NCBI RefSeq assembly: GCF_017814945.1
Contig: NZ_JAGIPX010000031.1
Coordinates: 28,227-92,226, forward strand
Direction: 5' to 3'
Source: Paraburkholderia sp. LEh10
GTDB taxonomy: Bacteria > Pseudomonadota > Gammaproteobacteria > Burkholderiales > Burkholderiaceae
DNA: 64,000 bases
This document shows positions 27,029-35,869 of this stretch, in pieces (within the stretch, counting starts at the first letter, position 1; every line of letters starts with the position of its first letter). The notes under the pieces were generated by a model that saw only the letters and a program-made list of their open reading frames with translations, searched no databases and was not told where the DNA came from. A program made the position numbers and the translations under genes.

Positions 27029-27637
27029 TTAGCTTTTCTTGACGCGATAGACCGCAAGACTACCACGCCAGTTCACCCCCCACCGCACCTGCTGGCCGCC
27101 GTGCAGCACGACACGGTCGAGAATTTCGATGCCGACTTCCGGCGCGAGCGCCTCGAAATCCTTGATGGTCAATACGCGCACGTTCGGCGTGTTGTGCCAC
27201 TGATAAGGCAGCGACTTCGACACGGGCATGCGTCCCTGCAACACCGACAGGCGGTGTGCCCAGTACCCGAAGTTTGGGAACGAAACGATGCACTCCTTGC
27301 CGACGCGCACCGTCTCGCGCAGGATCGCGGCCGTCTGATGAATCGTCTGCAGCGTCTGGGACAGAATCGCGAAGTCGAAGCTCTCGTCCTCGAAGAGACG
27401 CAAACCGTCTTCGAGATTCTGCTGGATCACGTTGATGCCGTTCTTCGTCGATGCAAGCACGCCGGCGTCGTTGAGCTCGATGCCGTAGCCGCTCACTTCG
27501 AGTTCCTCCATCAACAGCGACAGCAGCGAGCCGTCGCCGCAGCCCAGATCGAGCACCGTCGCGCGCGGCTCGACCCAACGGGCGATCGCGCGGAAATCGG
27601 GGCGCGTCGCAAGATAATCGAGAGCGCTCTGGTTCAT
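27029..27637 (-). CDS. metW: Methionine biosynthesis protein MetW
   Basis: Small Rossmann methyltransferase-like protein always paired with metX in many Proteobacteria and needed for MetX activity there. The 202-residue protein has the SAM-fold motif VLDLGCGDGSLLSLL and the conserved ILSQTLQTIHQTAAILRE and SFPNFGYWAHR segments. Its ATG overlaps the metX stop by four bases (ATGA), indicating coupled translation. Confidence 0.95.
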   Translation of the reverse strand: MNQSALDYLATRPDFRAIARWVEPRATVLDLGCGDGSLLSLLMEELEVSGYGIELNDAGVLASTKNGINVIQQNLEDGLRLFEDESFDFAILSQTLQTIHQTAAILRETVRVGKECIVSFPNFGYWAHRLSVLQGRMPVSKSLPYQWHNTPNVRVLTIKDFEALAPEVGIEILDRVVLHGGQQVRWGVNWRGSLAVYRVKKS

Positions 27638-28779
27638 GCGTTGACCTCTGCAGCAATGCGTTCGTAGTAGGCGCGCATCAGGTTGTGATAGCGCGCGTCG
27701 TCGAGCAGGAAGGCGTCGTGGCCGTGCGGCGCATCGATTTCGCCGTATGTCACCTGGCGCTTGTGATCGAGCAGCGCCTTCACCAGTTCGCGCGAACGCG
27801 CGGGCGCGAAACGCCAGTCAGTGGTGAAACTCGCAATCAGGTACTTCGCCTTCGTGTGCGCGAGCGCGGCCGTGAGATCGCCGTCATACGCCTTGGCGGG
27901 ATCGAAGTAGTCGAGTGCGCGCGTAATCAGCAGGTATGTGTTCGCATCGAAGTAGTCGGCGAACTTGTCGCCCTGGTAGCGCAGATACGACTCCACTTCG
28001 AACTCGACATCGAAGTTGAAGTTGTAGACGTCCTCCGCGCCTTCCGCGCGGCGCAGCGCGCGGCCGAACTTCGCGGCCATGTCGTCGTCGGACAGATACG
28101 TGATGTGGCCGATCATTCGCGCGACGCGCAGGCCGCGCTTCGGCTTCACGCCATGTGCGTAATAGTCGCCGCCGTGGAAGTCGGGGTCCGACAGGATCGA
28201 CGAACGCGCCACTTCGTTGAACGCGATGTTCTGTGCCGACAGCTTCGGCGTCGAAGCGACGACGATGCAATGCGCGAGCCGGTCCGGATACATCATGCTC
28301 CACGCGAGCGCTTGCATGCCGCCGAGACTGCCGCCCATCACCGCCGCGAATTTCCCGATGCCGAATGCGTCGGCGACGCGCGCCTGCGCGTTCACCCAGT
28401 CTTCGACGGTCACGACAGGGAAGCGCGCGCCATACGGACGGCCCGTCGAAGGATCGATGCTCATCGGGCCCGTCGAGCCAAAGCACGAGCCGAGATTGTT
28501 CACGCCGATCACGAAGAAGCGGTTCGTGTCGAGCGGCTTGCCGGGGCCGACCATGTTGTCCCACCAGCCGACGTTCTTCGGGTCGTCCGCGTAGACGCCC
28601 GCCACGTGGTGCGACGCATTGAGCGCGTGGCACACGAGCACGGCGTTGCTGCGCGCGGCGTTGAGCGTGCCGTACGTCTCGACCATCAGGTCGTAGTTCG
28701 CCAGCGAGCTGCCGCTCTGCAGGCGCAGCGGCTCGGAAAAATGCATTGTTTGTGGAGCGACGATCCCGATCGATTCCAT
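27634..28779 (-). CDS. metX: Homoserine O-acyltransferase MetX
   Basis: Alpha/beta-hydrolase-fold enzyme that acylates homoserine in methionine synthesis. The 381-residue protein has the nucleophile elbow GGSLGGMQALAWS, the Asp in SFTTDWRFAP and the His in DAPHGHDAFLLD. Whether the acyl donor is acetyl-CoA or succinyl-CoA cannot be read safely; many proteobacterial MetX proteins have been shown to be succinyltransferases. Followed by metW with an overlap. No riboswitch is recognisable in the 280 bases upstream. Confidence 0.94.
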   Translation of the reverse strand: MESIGIVAPQTMHFSEPLRLQSGSSLANYDLMVETYGTLNAARSNAVLVCHALNASHHVAGVYADDPKNVGWWDNMVGPGKPLDTNRFFVIGVNNLGSCFGSTGPMSIDPSTGRPYGARFPVVTVEDWVNAQARVADAFGIGKFAAVMGGSLGGMQALAWSMMYPDRLAHCIVVASTPKLSAQNIAFNEVARSSILSDPDFHGGDYYAHGVKPKRGLRVARMIGHITYLSDDDMAAKFGRALRRAEGAEDVYNFNFDVEFEVESYLRYQGDKFADYFDANTYLLITRALDYFDPAKAYDGDLTAALAHTKAKYLIASFTTDWRFAPARSRELVKALLDHKRQVTYGEIDAPHGHDAFLLDDARYHNLMRAYYERIAAEVNA

Positions 28780-29060
28780 TTATTCCGCCTTCTGACATGG
28801 GGCGGCTAAATGGTGTCGGCGATTGCGCGGAAGAAGTATGCGCGCGGCTGACGACCTCTTTAGCCGCATTTGTAGTGAACCGCGCGAATGGGTATGTCGC
28901 ATCCGCTGGTTCGCGCGCCCGCAATCGAGTCAGCAAATCGGCGCGCTGTAGTGCTATGGACCGTCAGGAACGGTCAAGCGCAGAGTATAGCGGAAAATTG
29001 GGACCGGCTACGCATCAGCGAAATCGCTGCCCGAACGTCACGGCGCGAGCACGGGCCGAG

Positions 29061-29726
29061 TCACTGGAGGATCAGCCGTAACTGCGCGTCGGCCTGTTCG
29101 ATCGGGGCACGCGCGAAGCCGCTGCGCGCATAGCGATGCCAGCGCCCGATGATGTAGCTGAGCAGCAGGCTTGCGCGCACGACGGGATCGTAGTCGGGAG
29201 GAAGCGGGATCGCGCTTTGTTCGGCGTGGCTCGATGCGTCCATCAGTCCGAGCCGCAGGCATTGCTTGAGCGACGCCTCGACACGCTCGAGCAACTGGTT
29301 GACGCGTTCGGTGAGCCGCTCATGTTCGCCAACAAGCGCTTCGCATGTCAGCACGCGCGTCATGCCCGGATTCTTCGCTGAAAAATTGAGCAGTGTGAGC
29401 GCGATCGCGCGGGCCTGCAGCACGCCGTTCGGCTCCTTCGCGATGATCTGGTTGATGAGCCCGAACAGCGTCTGCTCGATGAACTCGATCAGCCCTTCGA
29501 ACATCTGCGCCTTGCTCGCGAAATGGCGATACAACGCCGCTTCCGATACGCCTAGACGCGCGGCGAGCGCCGCGGTCGTGATCTTTTCGTTTTTCGGGGC
29601 CTCCAGCATCGCGGCGAGCGTCTGGAGAATATGTACGCGCCGCTCGCCTGGTTTCAGGCGCGGCGTGCGCGTTGTGGCTGGCTGCTGTTCGGTTACGTCC
29701 TCGTCATGCTTGCGGATAGGCTGCAT
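29061..29726 (-). CDS. slmA: Nucleoid occlusion factor SlmA (TetR family)
   Basis: TetR-type DNA-binding protein that blocks FtsZ assembly over the chromosome. The 221-residue protein has the helix-turn-helix TAALAARLGVSEAALYRHFA (about residues 51-70), followed by the KAQMFEGLIEFIEQTLF segment typical of SlmA, and the all-alpha dimer domain. Single gene between metX and the nucleotidase. Confidence 0.92.
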   Translation of the reverse strand: MQPIRKHDEDVTEQQPATTRTPRLKPGERRVHILQTLAAMLEAPKNEKITTAALAARLGVSEAALYRHFASKAQMFEGLIEFIEQTLFGLINQIIAKEPNGVLQARAIALTLLNFSAKNPGMTRVLTCEALVGEHERLTERVNQLLERVEASLKQCLRLGLMDASSHAEQSAIPLPPDYDPVVRASLLLSYIIGRWHRYARSGFARAPIEQADAQLRLILQ

Positions 29727-29799
29727 GTCTGTCGTCCCTTTTATTGCCCGGCCGATTGCTGCGTGAGTTGTCCGTCCGGCCTCCCCGATCGGGTGCCCG

Positions 29800-30531
29800 T
29801 CACAGCGATTTTAGCGAACGAATGCGACGGTCGACATAGTGCGGACGACCGGTGCCCGGCAGCCGCGCGTGCGTGCCGTTTGCGCGCGCGGGCCGCGGCA
29901 GGTGGCCGACGATCCAGACCGTGCGGATGCCGAGCCGCCGGTAGTTTTTCAGATGGCTGCGCGTGTCTTCGACGAGGATCGCATCGGACAGACGCACGTG
30001 GGCGTCACGCATCGCACGGCGCAGCATCGCGTGATCGGGCTTCGCGCGCCACGCCCTGCGGTCTCGCATGTGCTCGATTGCGATCACGCGCTCGAACAGC
30101 CGCTCGATGCCGAGTTCTTTCAGCACGTCGAGCGCGTACGTTTCGGGCGCGTTGGTCAGCACGATCTTGCGGCCGGGTAGCGCATCGACGAGGCGCTTCA
30201 GGCCGCGTTCGCTGCGCAGCATCGCGCGCAGGTCGGGGAACGTGTGGACGACTTTCAGGAAGTCGTGCGGATCGACGGGATGATGGCGTGTGAGCCCCAG
30301 CAGCGCCGCGCCGTAGCGCTGTGTGTAGCCGGTGCGCAGACGGTTTGCTTCGTCGCGCTCGACTTGCAGCGCGTCGATGATGTACTGCGTCATCGCGATG
30401 TTGATCGCCGGGAAGATCGCATGCGATGCGTGATGCAGCGTGTTGTCGAGATCGAATAGCCAGACAGGAGTGCCGGCGTGAATCTGCGGCCGGCGACGCT
30501 TCGGACGAGGAGTGCGCATAGGGTGCCGCAT
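29800..30531 (-). CDS. HAD-family pyrimidine 5'-nucleotidase
   Basis: Haloacid-dehalogenase phosphatase of the YjjG/SDT1-like pyrimidine nucleotidase group. The protein begins with a basic stretch, then motif I VWLFDLDNTLHHASHAIFP, motif II IVLTNAPE and motif III/IV DAILVEDTRSHLKNYRRLGI. The start is uncertain: ATGs at 30531 and 30519 are both plausible and neither has a strong ribosome site. It lies upstream of slmA and downstream of argB on the same strand. Confidence 0.85.
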   Translation of the reverse strand: MRHPMRTPRPKRRRPQIHAGTPVWLFDLDNTLHHASHAIFPAINIAMTQYIIDALQVERDEANRLRTGYTQRYGAALLGLTRHHPVDPHDFLKVVHTFPDLRAMLRSERGLKRLVDALPGRKIVLTNAPETYALDVLKELGIERLFERVIAIEHMRDRRAWRAKPDHAMLRRAMRDAHVRLSDAILVEDTRSHLKNYRRLGIRTVWIVGHLPRPARANGTHARLPGTGRPHYVDRRIRSLKSL

Positions 30532-30723
30532 GGGTTGATGTCCCGCGCGCGTGGCGACCCGGTGCGGTGCGACGCAGTCGGCGCGATGCATTCGGGAGGA
30601 AAGCGTGAGACAGCGCAGCGTACTGCGCAAGAGACGGAAGACCAGTATGCCTTCTGCGTAGCACGGCGGCCAGCGTGCCGTGCTTCGCGTGATGCTGACG
30701 TTGCTGACGTCGAGACGCCCGGC

Positions 30724-31623
30724 TCAGTGCGAGCGGATCATCGTGCCGAACGGCTGCTCGGTCAGGATTTCGAGCAGCACCGAATGCTCGATGCGGCCGT
30801 CGATGATGTGCACCGAACGCACGCCGCTCTTCGCGGCGTCGAGTGCCGACGAAATTTTCGGCAGCATGCCGCCCGAGATCGTGCCGTCGGCGAACAGCGC
30901 GTCGATTTCGCGCGCCGACAGATCGGTCAGCAGCGTGCCTTCCTTGTCCATCACGCCGGGAATGTTCGTCATCATCACGAGCTTCTCGGCGTTCAGCACG
31001 ACAGCCAGCTTGCCCGCGACGAGGTCCGCGTTGATGTTGTACGACAGGCCGTCTTCGCCGAAGCCGATCGGCGAAATGACGGGGATGAATGCGTCGTCCT
31101 GCAGCGCCTTCACGACAGCCGGGTTGATCGCCTCGACCTCGCCGACCTGGCCGATGTCGATGTACTGGCCCGGGTTGTCGCGATCCGGCATCATCAGCTT
31201 GCGCGCATGGATCAGGCCGCCGTCCTTGCCCGTCAGGCCGACCGCATGGCCGCCGAAGTGGTTGATGAGCGTGACGATGTCCTGCTGCACTTCGCCGCCC
31301 AGCACCCATTCGACGACTTCCATGGTTTCTTCGTCGGTGACGCGCATGCCCTGGATGAACGTGCCCTGTTTGCCGATTTTCTTCAACGCCTGATCGATCT
31401 GCGGACCGCCGCCGTGCACGATCACCGGGTTGATGCCGACCAGTTTCAACAGAATCACGTCGCGCGCGAAGCCCTGCTTCAGGCGCTCTTCCGTCATCGC
31501 GTTGCCGCCGTACTTGATGACGACGGTTTTGCCGTGATACTGGCGAATATAGGGCAGAGCCTCGGCGAGAATTTCAGCCTTCAGCGTGGGGGCGATCTGG
31601 GACAGGTCGGGAGTCTCGGACAT
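30724..31623 (-). CDS. argB: Acetylglutamate kinase
   Basis: Phosphorylates N-acetylglutamate in arginine synthesis. The 299-residue amino-acid kinase has VVIKYGGNAMTEE (ATP/glycine loop) and VHGGGPQIDQAL near the N-terminus, and INADLVAGKLAVVLNAEKL in the nucleotide domain. The ATG at 31623 (MSETPDLSQIAP) gives the conserved length; upstream in-frame sequence is not conserved. Confidence 0.96.
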   Translation of the reverse strand: MSETPDLSQIAPTLKAEILAEALPYIRQYHGKTVVIKYGGNAMTEERLKQGFARDVILLKLVGINPVIVHGGGPQIDQALKKIGKQGTFIQGMRVTDEETMEVVEWVLGGEVQQDIVTLINHFGGHAVGLTGKDGGLIHARKLMMPDRDNPGQYIDIGQVGEVEAINPAVVKALQDDAFIPVISPIGFGEDGLSYNINADLVAGKLAVVLNAEKLVMMTNIPGVMDKEGTLLTDLSAREIDALFADGTISGGMLPKISSALDAAKSGVRSVHIIDGRIEHSVLLEILTEQPFGTMIRSH

Positions 31624-31950
31624 GGCGGCGGCTCGGACGGAAACGGTGAAAACAACGCCGAATTGTACACAACTGGCGCAGTGCAACAGTGAATTCGACG
31701 CGTGCTTTCACAGTGGTCGCGCCCATCTTTTCCGCAGCGCGGCAAGAGGCGCTTTGCCGGCTGACGCCGGCTTGACGGGCGCGCATCGACAAGGTTTCAG
31801 GGCCGGCATCGGTGCGAAAGTTCTGGCGTTGCGGGATCGCAAATCGAGCCACGGTCGGGTTGCGAAACCGGCGTGCGGGAACAGGCGTTTTGCTTGCCCG
31901 CCGGAAGTGGCATCATGTTCGAGTCAGTTGACCGGTTTCATTCCGTAGTC
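31624..31950. other. Intergenic region argB/CWC gene
   Basis: This 327-base divergent gap shows no open frame with family resemblance. It holds a short GCCGG/CCGGC hairpin near 31756 but no convincing promoter that I could place. Confidence 0.5.
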
Positions 31951-32199
31951 ATGAATCCGTCCCGATCCAAATCGCTCGAAACTTCCGAAACGTCCAGTGT
32001 GCGCTGCCCGCGCTGCCGCCGCGTGTTCGATTGTGGCGCCCGCGGCGACAGATCGGCGTGCTGGTGCGCGTCGATGCCCGCGCTCCCTGCCGATGTGCTC
32101 GAAGCCGGCACCGGCTGTCTGTGCCCGGAGTGTCTCGCCGATGCGATCGCGCGCACCCGCGCGGCGGCAAATGGCGCGACGGCGGCGCCGCCGGAATGA
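31951..32199 (+). CDS. Cysteine-rich CWC-family protein
   Basis: An 82-residue protein with the CWC pattern: CPRC at 19-22, C28, the diagnostic CWC at 37-39, and CLCPEC at 56-61. Eight cysteines in paired spacing suggest a small zinc ribbon. Function unknown. The ATG at 31951 is chosen to match the short family length; the frame is open further upstream. It ends two bases before the stop of the converging TPR-type gene. Confidence 0.75.
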   Translation: MNPSRSKSLETSETSSVRCPRCRRVFDCGARGDRSACWCASMPALPADVLEAGTGCLCPECLADAIARTRAAANGATAAPPE

Positions 32200-32201
32200 G
32201 G

Positions 32202-33834
32202 CTACGGGCGCTCGCCCGCCAGCGCGGCCAGATCGCGCGTCAACTCGTCGAACACGGGCTCCCATTGCGCGAACTGCTGTTGCCGGTACAAGGTCGCGCT
32301 GGGATACCAAGGGCTGTCGGTGCGATCGAGCAGCCAGACCCAATGCGGATTGACGTCGAGCAGCACCCACGTGCGTTGTCCGAGCGCGCCGCTCAGATGC
32401 GCGACCGACGTGCATACCGTAATCACCAGATCGAGCGCGCTGATGTAGGCGGCGGTGTCGTCGAAGGTCTTGAACTCGGCCGTGTGGTCGGCGATATCGA
32501 GTCCCGCCGTGCGCGCGGCGGCCACCTCGGCGCCCGCGCCCGGTTGCAGTGAATGGAACGCGACGTCGTCGAGTTCGCGGAAATAGTCGACATAGCGCTC
32601 AAGACCGACGCGGCGGTAGGGATTGCGCTGATGTCCGTGGCTGCCCGTCCATACGAGCCCTACTTTGAGCCGCTTCTCTCTGCCGCTGACGCCATCCGTC
32701 GACGGCCTGTGGCTCGGCTTGCAGATACGCAACGCCAGACGGAATAGTTTGCTCGCGCGTTTCGAACAGCAAAGGCAGCGAGAGCAGCGAGATCTCGTAG
32801 TCGAACTTCGGCAGCTGCTCGACGCCGCCGCCGAGCGAGAATTCGTCGGCATGCTGCGCGAGCGTGCGGGCTACCAGCGCGCCCATTTGCGGAAACGAAT
32901 TCCAGGCGAGACGCCCGCCTTCGCGGTGCACGCGCTGCGCGAGCAATGGCACGTAGCGGCAAAATTGCAGCAGGTCGCCCATGCCCTGTTCGCCCCACAA
33001 CAGCAGCGTCTTGCCGGCGAGCGGCTCACCTTGCCAGCGCGGTCCGGGCAGAACGGGCCGCCTGCCCGCCAGTTCCTTCGATCCTTCCCAGCGTGCTTCG
33101 TGCTCCCGCCAGCCGTCCGCGTAATTGCCGCGCAGAAGGTGAATCATGCTGAGGTTGGACAGGTACGACGGGTTGTCGGGCGCGGCGCGGTGAGCGGCCA
33201 TCGTGAAACGCTCTGCTTCGGCCCATTGCTGCGCTTCACGCAATGTCTGTCCATGATTGCCAAGCGCAATCGGATTATTCGGCTGGAGTGCGAGCGCGCG
33301 CTGCCCGGCGTCGAGGGCGCCAGCGAGATCGAATTGCGCCTGGCGAATTTTGGCGATGTTGATCCAGGAGTTCGCGTCCGCGGGATCGCGTTCGAGCGAA
33401 GCCTGCAATAGCTCGGCCGCTTCCGGCGACGCGGTATCAACCGACATCAGCGCTGCAGCCAGATTGTTGCGCAGGCTGTGCAGCTCAGGGTCGATGGCGA
33501 GCGCCTCGCGGTAAGGCGCCATTGCATCGCTGTGACGGTTCATCAGTTGCAGTACGAGACCCAGGCGAAAGAGTGCGCGTGCGTCTTTCGGAAACAGGGC
33601 AACGAGTGCGCGAGCGATGCCTTCGGCATCGGCAGCAGACCGTTGGGAAACCAGCCGTTGGCATAACGCGTCGAGCGAATCGGCGTCCGTAGTAGGAAAA
33701 AGGTGGGAAGCGGCCTGCAGCCAGATGTGACGGGCGGCTTGATCGCCTTGCTGTTGCGCAGCGACAGCGTGATGCAGAAAGGTCTGGAAGGATTCCAAAA
33801 GAACTTGATCTGGATCAAGTGGTGTTTTAAGCAT
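32202..33834 (-). pseudogene. TPR protein with GT9-like C-terminal domain, frameshifted
   Basis: The first frame, from ATG 33834 (MLKTPLDPDQ), encodes tetratricopeptide repeats (for example IALGNHGQTLREAQQWAEAE) and the start of a glycosyltransferase-9-like domain (TLLLWGEQGMGDLLQFCRYV). It reads sensibly to about AVDGWRQRQRE and then loses all resemblance, stopping at 32599. The rest of the domain (LKVGLVWTGSHGHQRNPYRR through LVITVCTSVAHLSGALG and WVLLDVNPHWVWLLD) continues in the +1 frame to 32202. One extra base, or two missing, near 32668-32695 explains this. It may be a true mutation, a sequencing error or, less likely, programmed frameshifting. Confidence 0.85.
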
Positions 33835-33936
33835 TGTGAGCGAAGCGTGGTGAACGCACGGTAAACAATAAAGGACACTATAGTTCCGAAAGTTCGCTAG
33901 ATGTATCAGAGCAGTCTCAACAGGTAAACTTGCAGG

Positions 33937-35241
33937 ATGCACCGCATAACCGTTACCGGCCGGGTCAATCTCGGACATCTCTTCTGGCTACGCAGTCTTG
34001 CCATCATTGGCCAGCTCGTGACGATCGCGTTCGTCCAGATCTTTGTCGGCGTGAAATTGCCGTTGCCGGCGATGCTGCTCGTCATCGGTCTCGAAGTGAT
34101 CTTCAACGCGCTGACGTGGCTGCGGGTCGCGAGTCAGAAGCCGGAGTCGAATCTCGAACTGTTCGGCCAGCTTTGGGTCGATCTCGGCGCATTATCGGCG
34201 CTGCTGTTTCTTTCGGGCGGCACGACCAATCCGTTCGTCTCGTTGTACCTGCCGTCGCTCGCCATTGCGGCGGCCGTGCTGCCGTGGCATCTGATGGCAT
34301 GGCTCGCGGCGTTTGCAGTCGCCTGCTACGCGGTGCTCGGCTTCGAATCGGTGCCCCTCAACCTCGACAATCCCGCGAACCTGTTCGACTACTACCGCGC
34401 CGGCATGTGGGTGAACTTCATGGTGAGCGTCGGCCTGATCGCGTGGTTCGTCGCGCGGATGTCACGCGCGCTGCGTCAACGCGATGCCGCGCTCGGCGAT
34501 GCGCAACAACGCCTGTTGCGCGACGAGCGCGCGGTGGCGCTCGGCGTGCAGGCCGCGACGGTCGCGCATGAAATCGGCACACCGCTTTCGACCATCGCGA
34601 TGCTCACGGAGGAACTGCGCGATGCCGCGCGCAGCGACGAAGGTCTCAAGCCCTATGCCGCCGACCTCGACATCCTCGATCAGCAGATGACGCTGTGCAC
34701 ATCGGCGCTCGCGCGTCTGCGCAGCCGCGCGTCGACGCAAGGCAGCCGTCAGCGGGTGGACGAATGGCTCGATTCGTTCGCCGCTCAATGGCGTTTGCGG
34801 CATCCGCACGTCAAGTTCGAGCGACTGGGCGTTCCGCCTGCCGACGTCAGCCTCGACGACACGGTCGCCGTCAGCCAGATTCTCACGATCCTGCTCGACA
34901 ATGCCGCGCGTGCGAGCCGCGACCACGTCACGTTGGCCGCGAAGCCCGTCGATCACGATTCGATCGAATTCGAAGTCTGCGACGCGGGGCCCGGCGTGCC
35001 GGCGTCGCTGCGCGGCCTGCTCGGCGCGGCGCCTGTCGACAGCACGCAGGGTGGACATGGCGTCGGGTTGTATCTGGCATTTTCGGCGGCGGCGCGGCTC
35101 GGCGGATCGATCGAGCTCACCGACGTCAACGAAGTCAAACCGCGCGGCACGCGCGCGGTGTTGCGGCTGCCTCTGGCCCGCGAGCAATCGGGCGCGGGCC
35201 TGCAGGGCACCGCGTCGTCCAATACGGAGAAACAAGCATGA
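33937..35241 (+). CDS. regB: RegB/PrrB-type redox sensor histidine kinase
   Basis: Membrane kinase of the RegB/PrrB/ActS family. The 434-residue protein has about six membrane spans, with the quinone-interacting heptapeptide GGTTNPF at residues 94-100, the phospho-acceptor His211 in VAHEIGTPLSTIAML, a Cys at 254 (in LCTSALARL) at the place of the redox-active Cys of Rhodobacter RegB, an N box (LTILLDNAARAS) and a G box (GGHGVGLYLA). Those features are known in the family to sense respiratory redox state. Its stop overlaps the start of regA (ATGA). Confidence 0.92.
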   Translation: MHRITVTGRVNLGHLFWLRSLAIIGQLVTIAFVQIFVGVKLPLPAMLLVIGLEVIFNALTWLRVASQKPESNLELFGQLWVDLGALSALLFLSGGTTNPFVSLYLPSLAIAAAVLPWHLMAWLAAFAVACYAVLGFESVPLNLDNPANLFDYYRAGMWVNFMVSVGLIAWFVARMSRALRQRDAALGDAQQRLLRDERAVALGVQAATVAHEIGTPLSTIAMLTEELRDAARSDEGLKPYAADLDILDQQMTLCTSALARLRSRASTQGSRQRVDEWLDSFAAQWRLRHPHVKFERLGVPPADVSLDDTVAVSQILTILLDNAARASRDHVTLAAKPVDHDSIEFEVCDAGPGVPASLRGLLGAAPVDSTQGGHGVGLYLAFSAAARLGGSIELTDVNEVKPRGTRAVLRLPLAREQSGAGLQGTASSNTEKQA

Positions 35242-35780
35242 GCGATAAGAATTTTCTGGTAATTGACGACGACGAAGTGTTCTCCGGCATCCTCGCGCGC
35301 GGTTTGACGCGCCGCGGTTATACGGTGTCTGAAGCGCACAACGCCGACGAAGCGATTCGCCTCGCAAATCAGCAGAAATTTGGGCAGATCACCGTCGATC
35401 TGCACCTGGGCAACGACTCCGGCCTGAATCTCGTCGCGCCGTTGCGCGACCTGCAGCCCAATGCGCGGATGCTGGTGCTGACGGGCTACGCGAGCATCGC
35501 GACGGCCGTCCAGGCAGTGAAGGACGGCGCGGACAACTATCTGGCGAAGCCCGCGAATGTCGAGACGATCCTGTCCGCGCTGCAGGCGGAAGCGAGTGCG
35601 CTGCAGGCCGAAGAGGCGATCGAGAAGCCGACGCCGCTGTCGGTCGCGCGGCTCGAATGGGAACACATCCAGCGCGTGCTCGCGGAGAACGGCGGCAATA
35701 TTTCGGCGACGGCGCGCGCGCTGAACATGCACCGGCGCACGTTGCAACGCAAGCTCGCGAAGCGGCCGGTCAAGCAGTGA
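35238..35780 (+). CDS. regA: RegA/PrrA-type response regulator
   Basis: Partner of the RegB-type kinase. The 180-residue protein has a receiver domain (acidic pair at 11-12, phospho-acceptor Asp54 in TVDLHLGNDSGL, Lys in YLAKPANVE), and a Fis-type DNA-binding end, ISATARALNMHRRTLQRKLA, which is nearly invariant in RegA proteins. A WEHIQRVLAENGGN segment precedes the helix-turn-helix. Overlaps regB and ends before a strong terminator. Likely controls respiration or redox genes. Confidence 0.93.
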   Translation: MSDKNFLVIDDDEVFSGILARGLTRRGYTVSEAHNADEAIRLANQQKFGQITVDLHLGNDSGLNLVAPLRDLQPNARMLVLTGYASIATAVQAVKDGADNYLAKPANVETILSALQAEASALQAEEAIEKPTPLSVARLEWEHIQRVLAENGGNISATARALNMHRRTLQRKLAKRPVKQ

Positions 35781-35810
35781 GGTTGTAGCGGCGATCGTGT
35801 TCTGCGCATG

Positions 35811-35845
35811 AAAAAGGGCGGCGCTTGGCAAGCGCCGCCCTTTTT
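35811..35845. terminator. Bidirectional terminator between regA and hslU
   Basis: A perfect 16-bp inverted repeat (AAAAAGGGCGGCGCTT and its complement) with a 3-base loop, flanked by A-run and T-run, sits between the converging regA and hslU. Confidence 0.92.
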
Positions 35846-35869
35846 GCATCTGCCGTTCGCGAACGGGAA

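Noticed and set aside
28780..29060. SAM riboswitch before metX
   Set aside because: I could not find the conserved core of SAM-I, SAM-II or SAH aptamers; only a weak TATACT-like -10 on the minus strand at 28984-28989.
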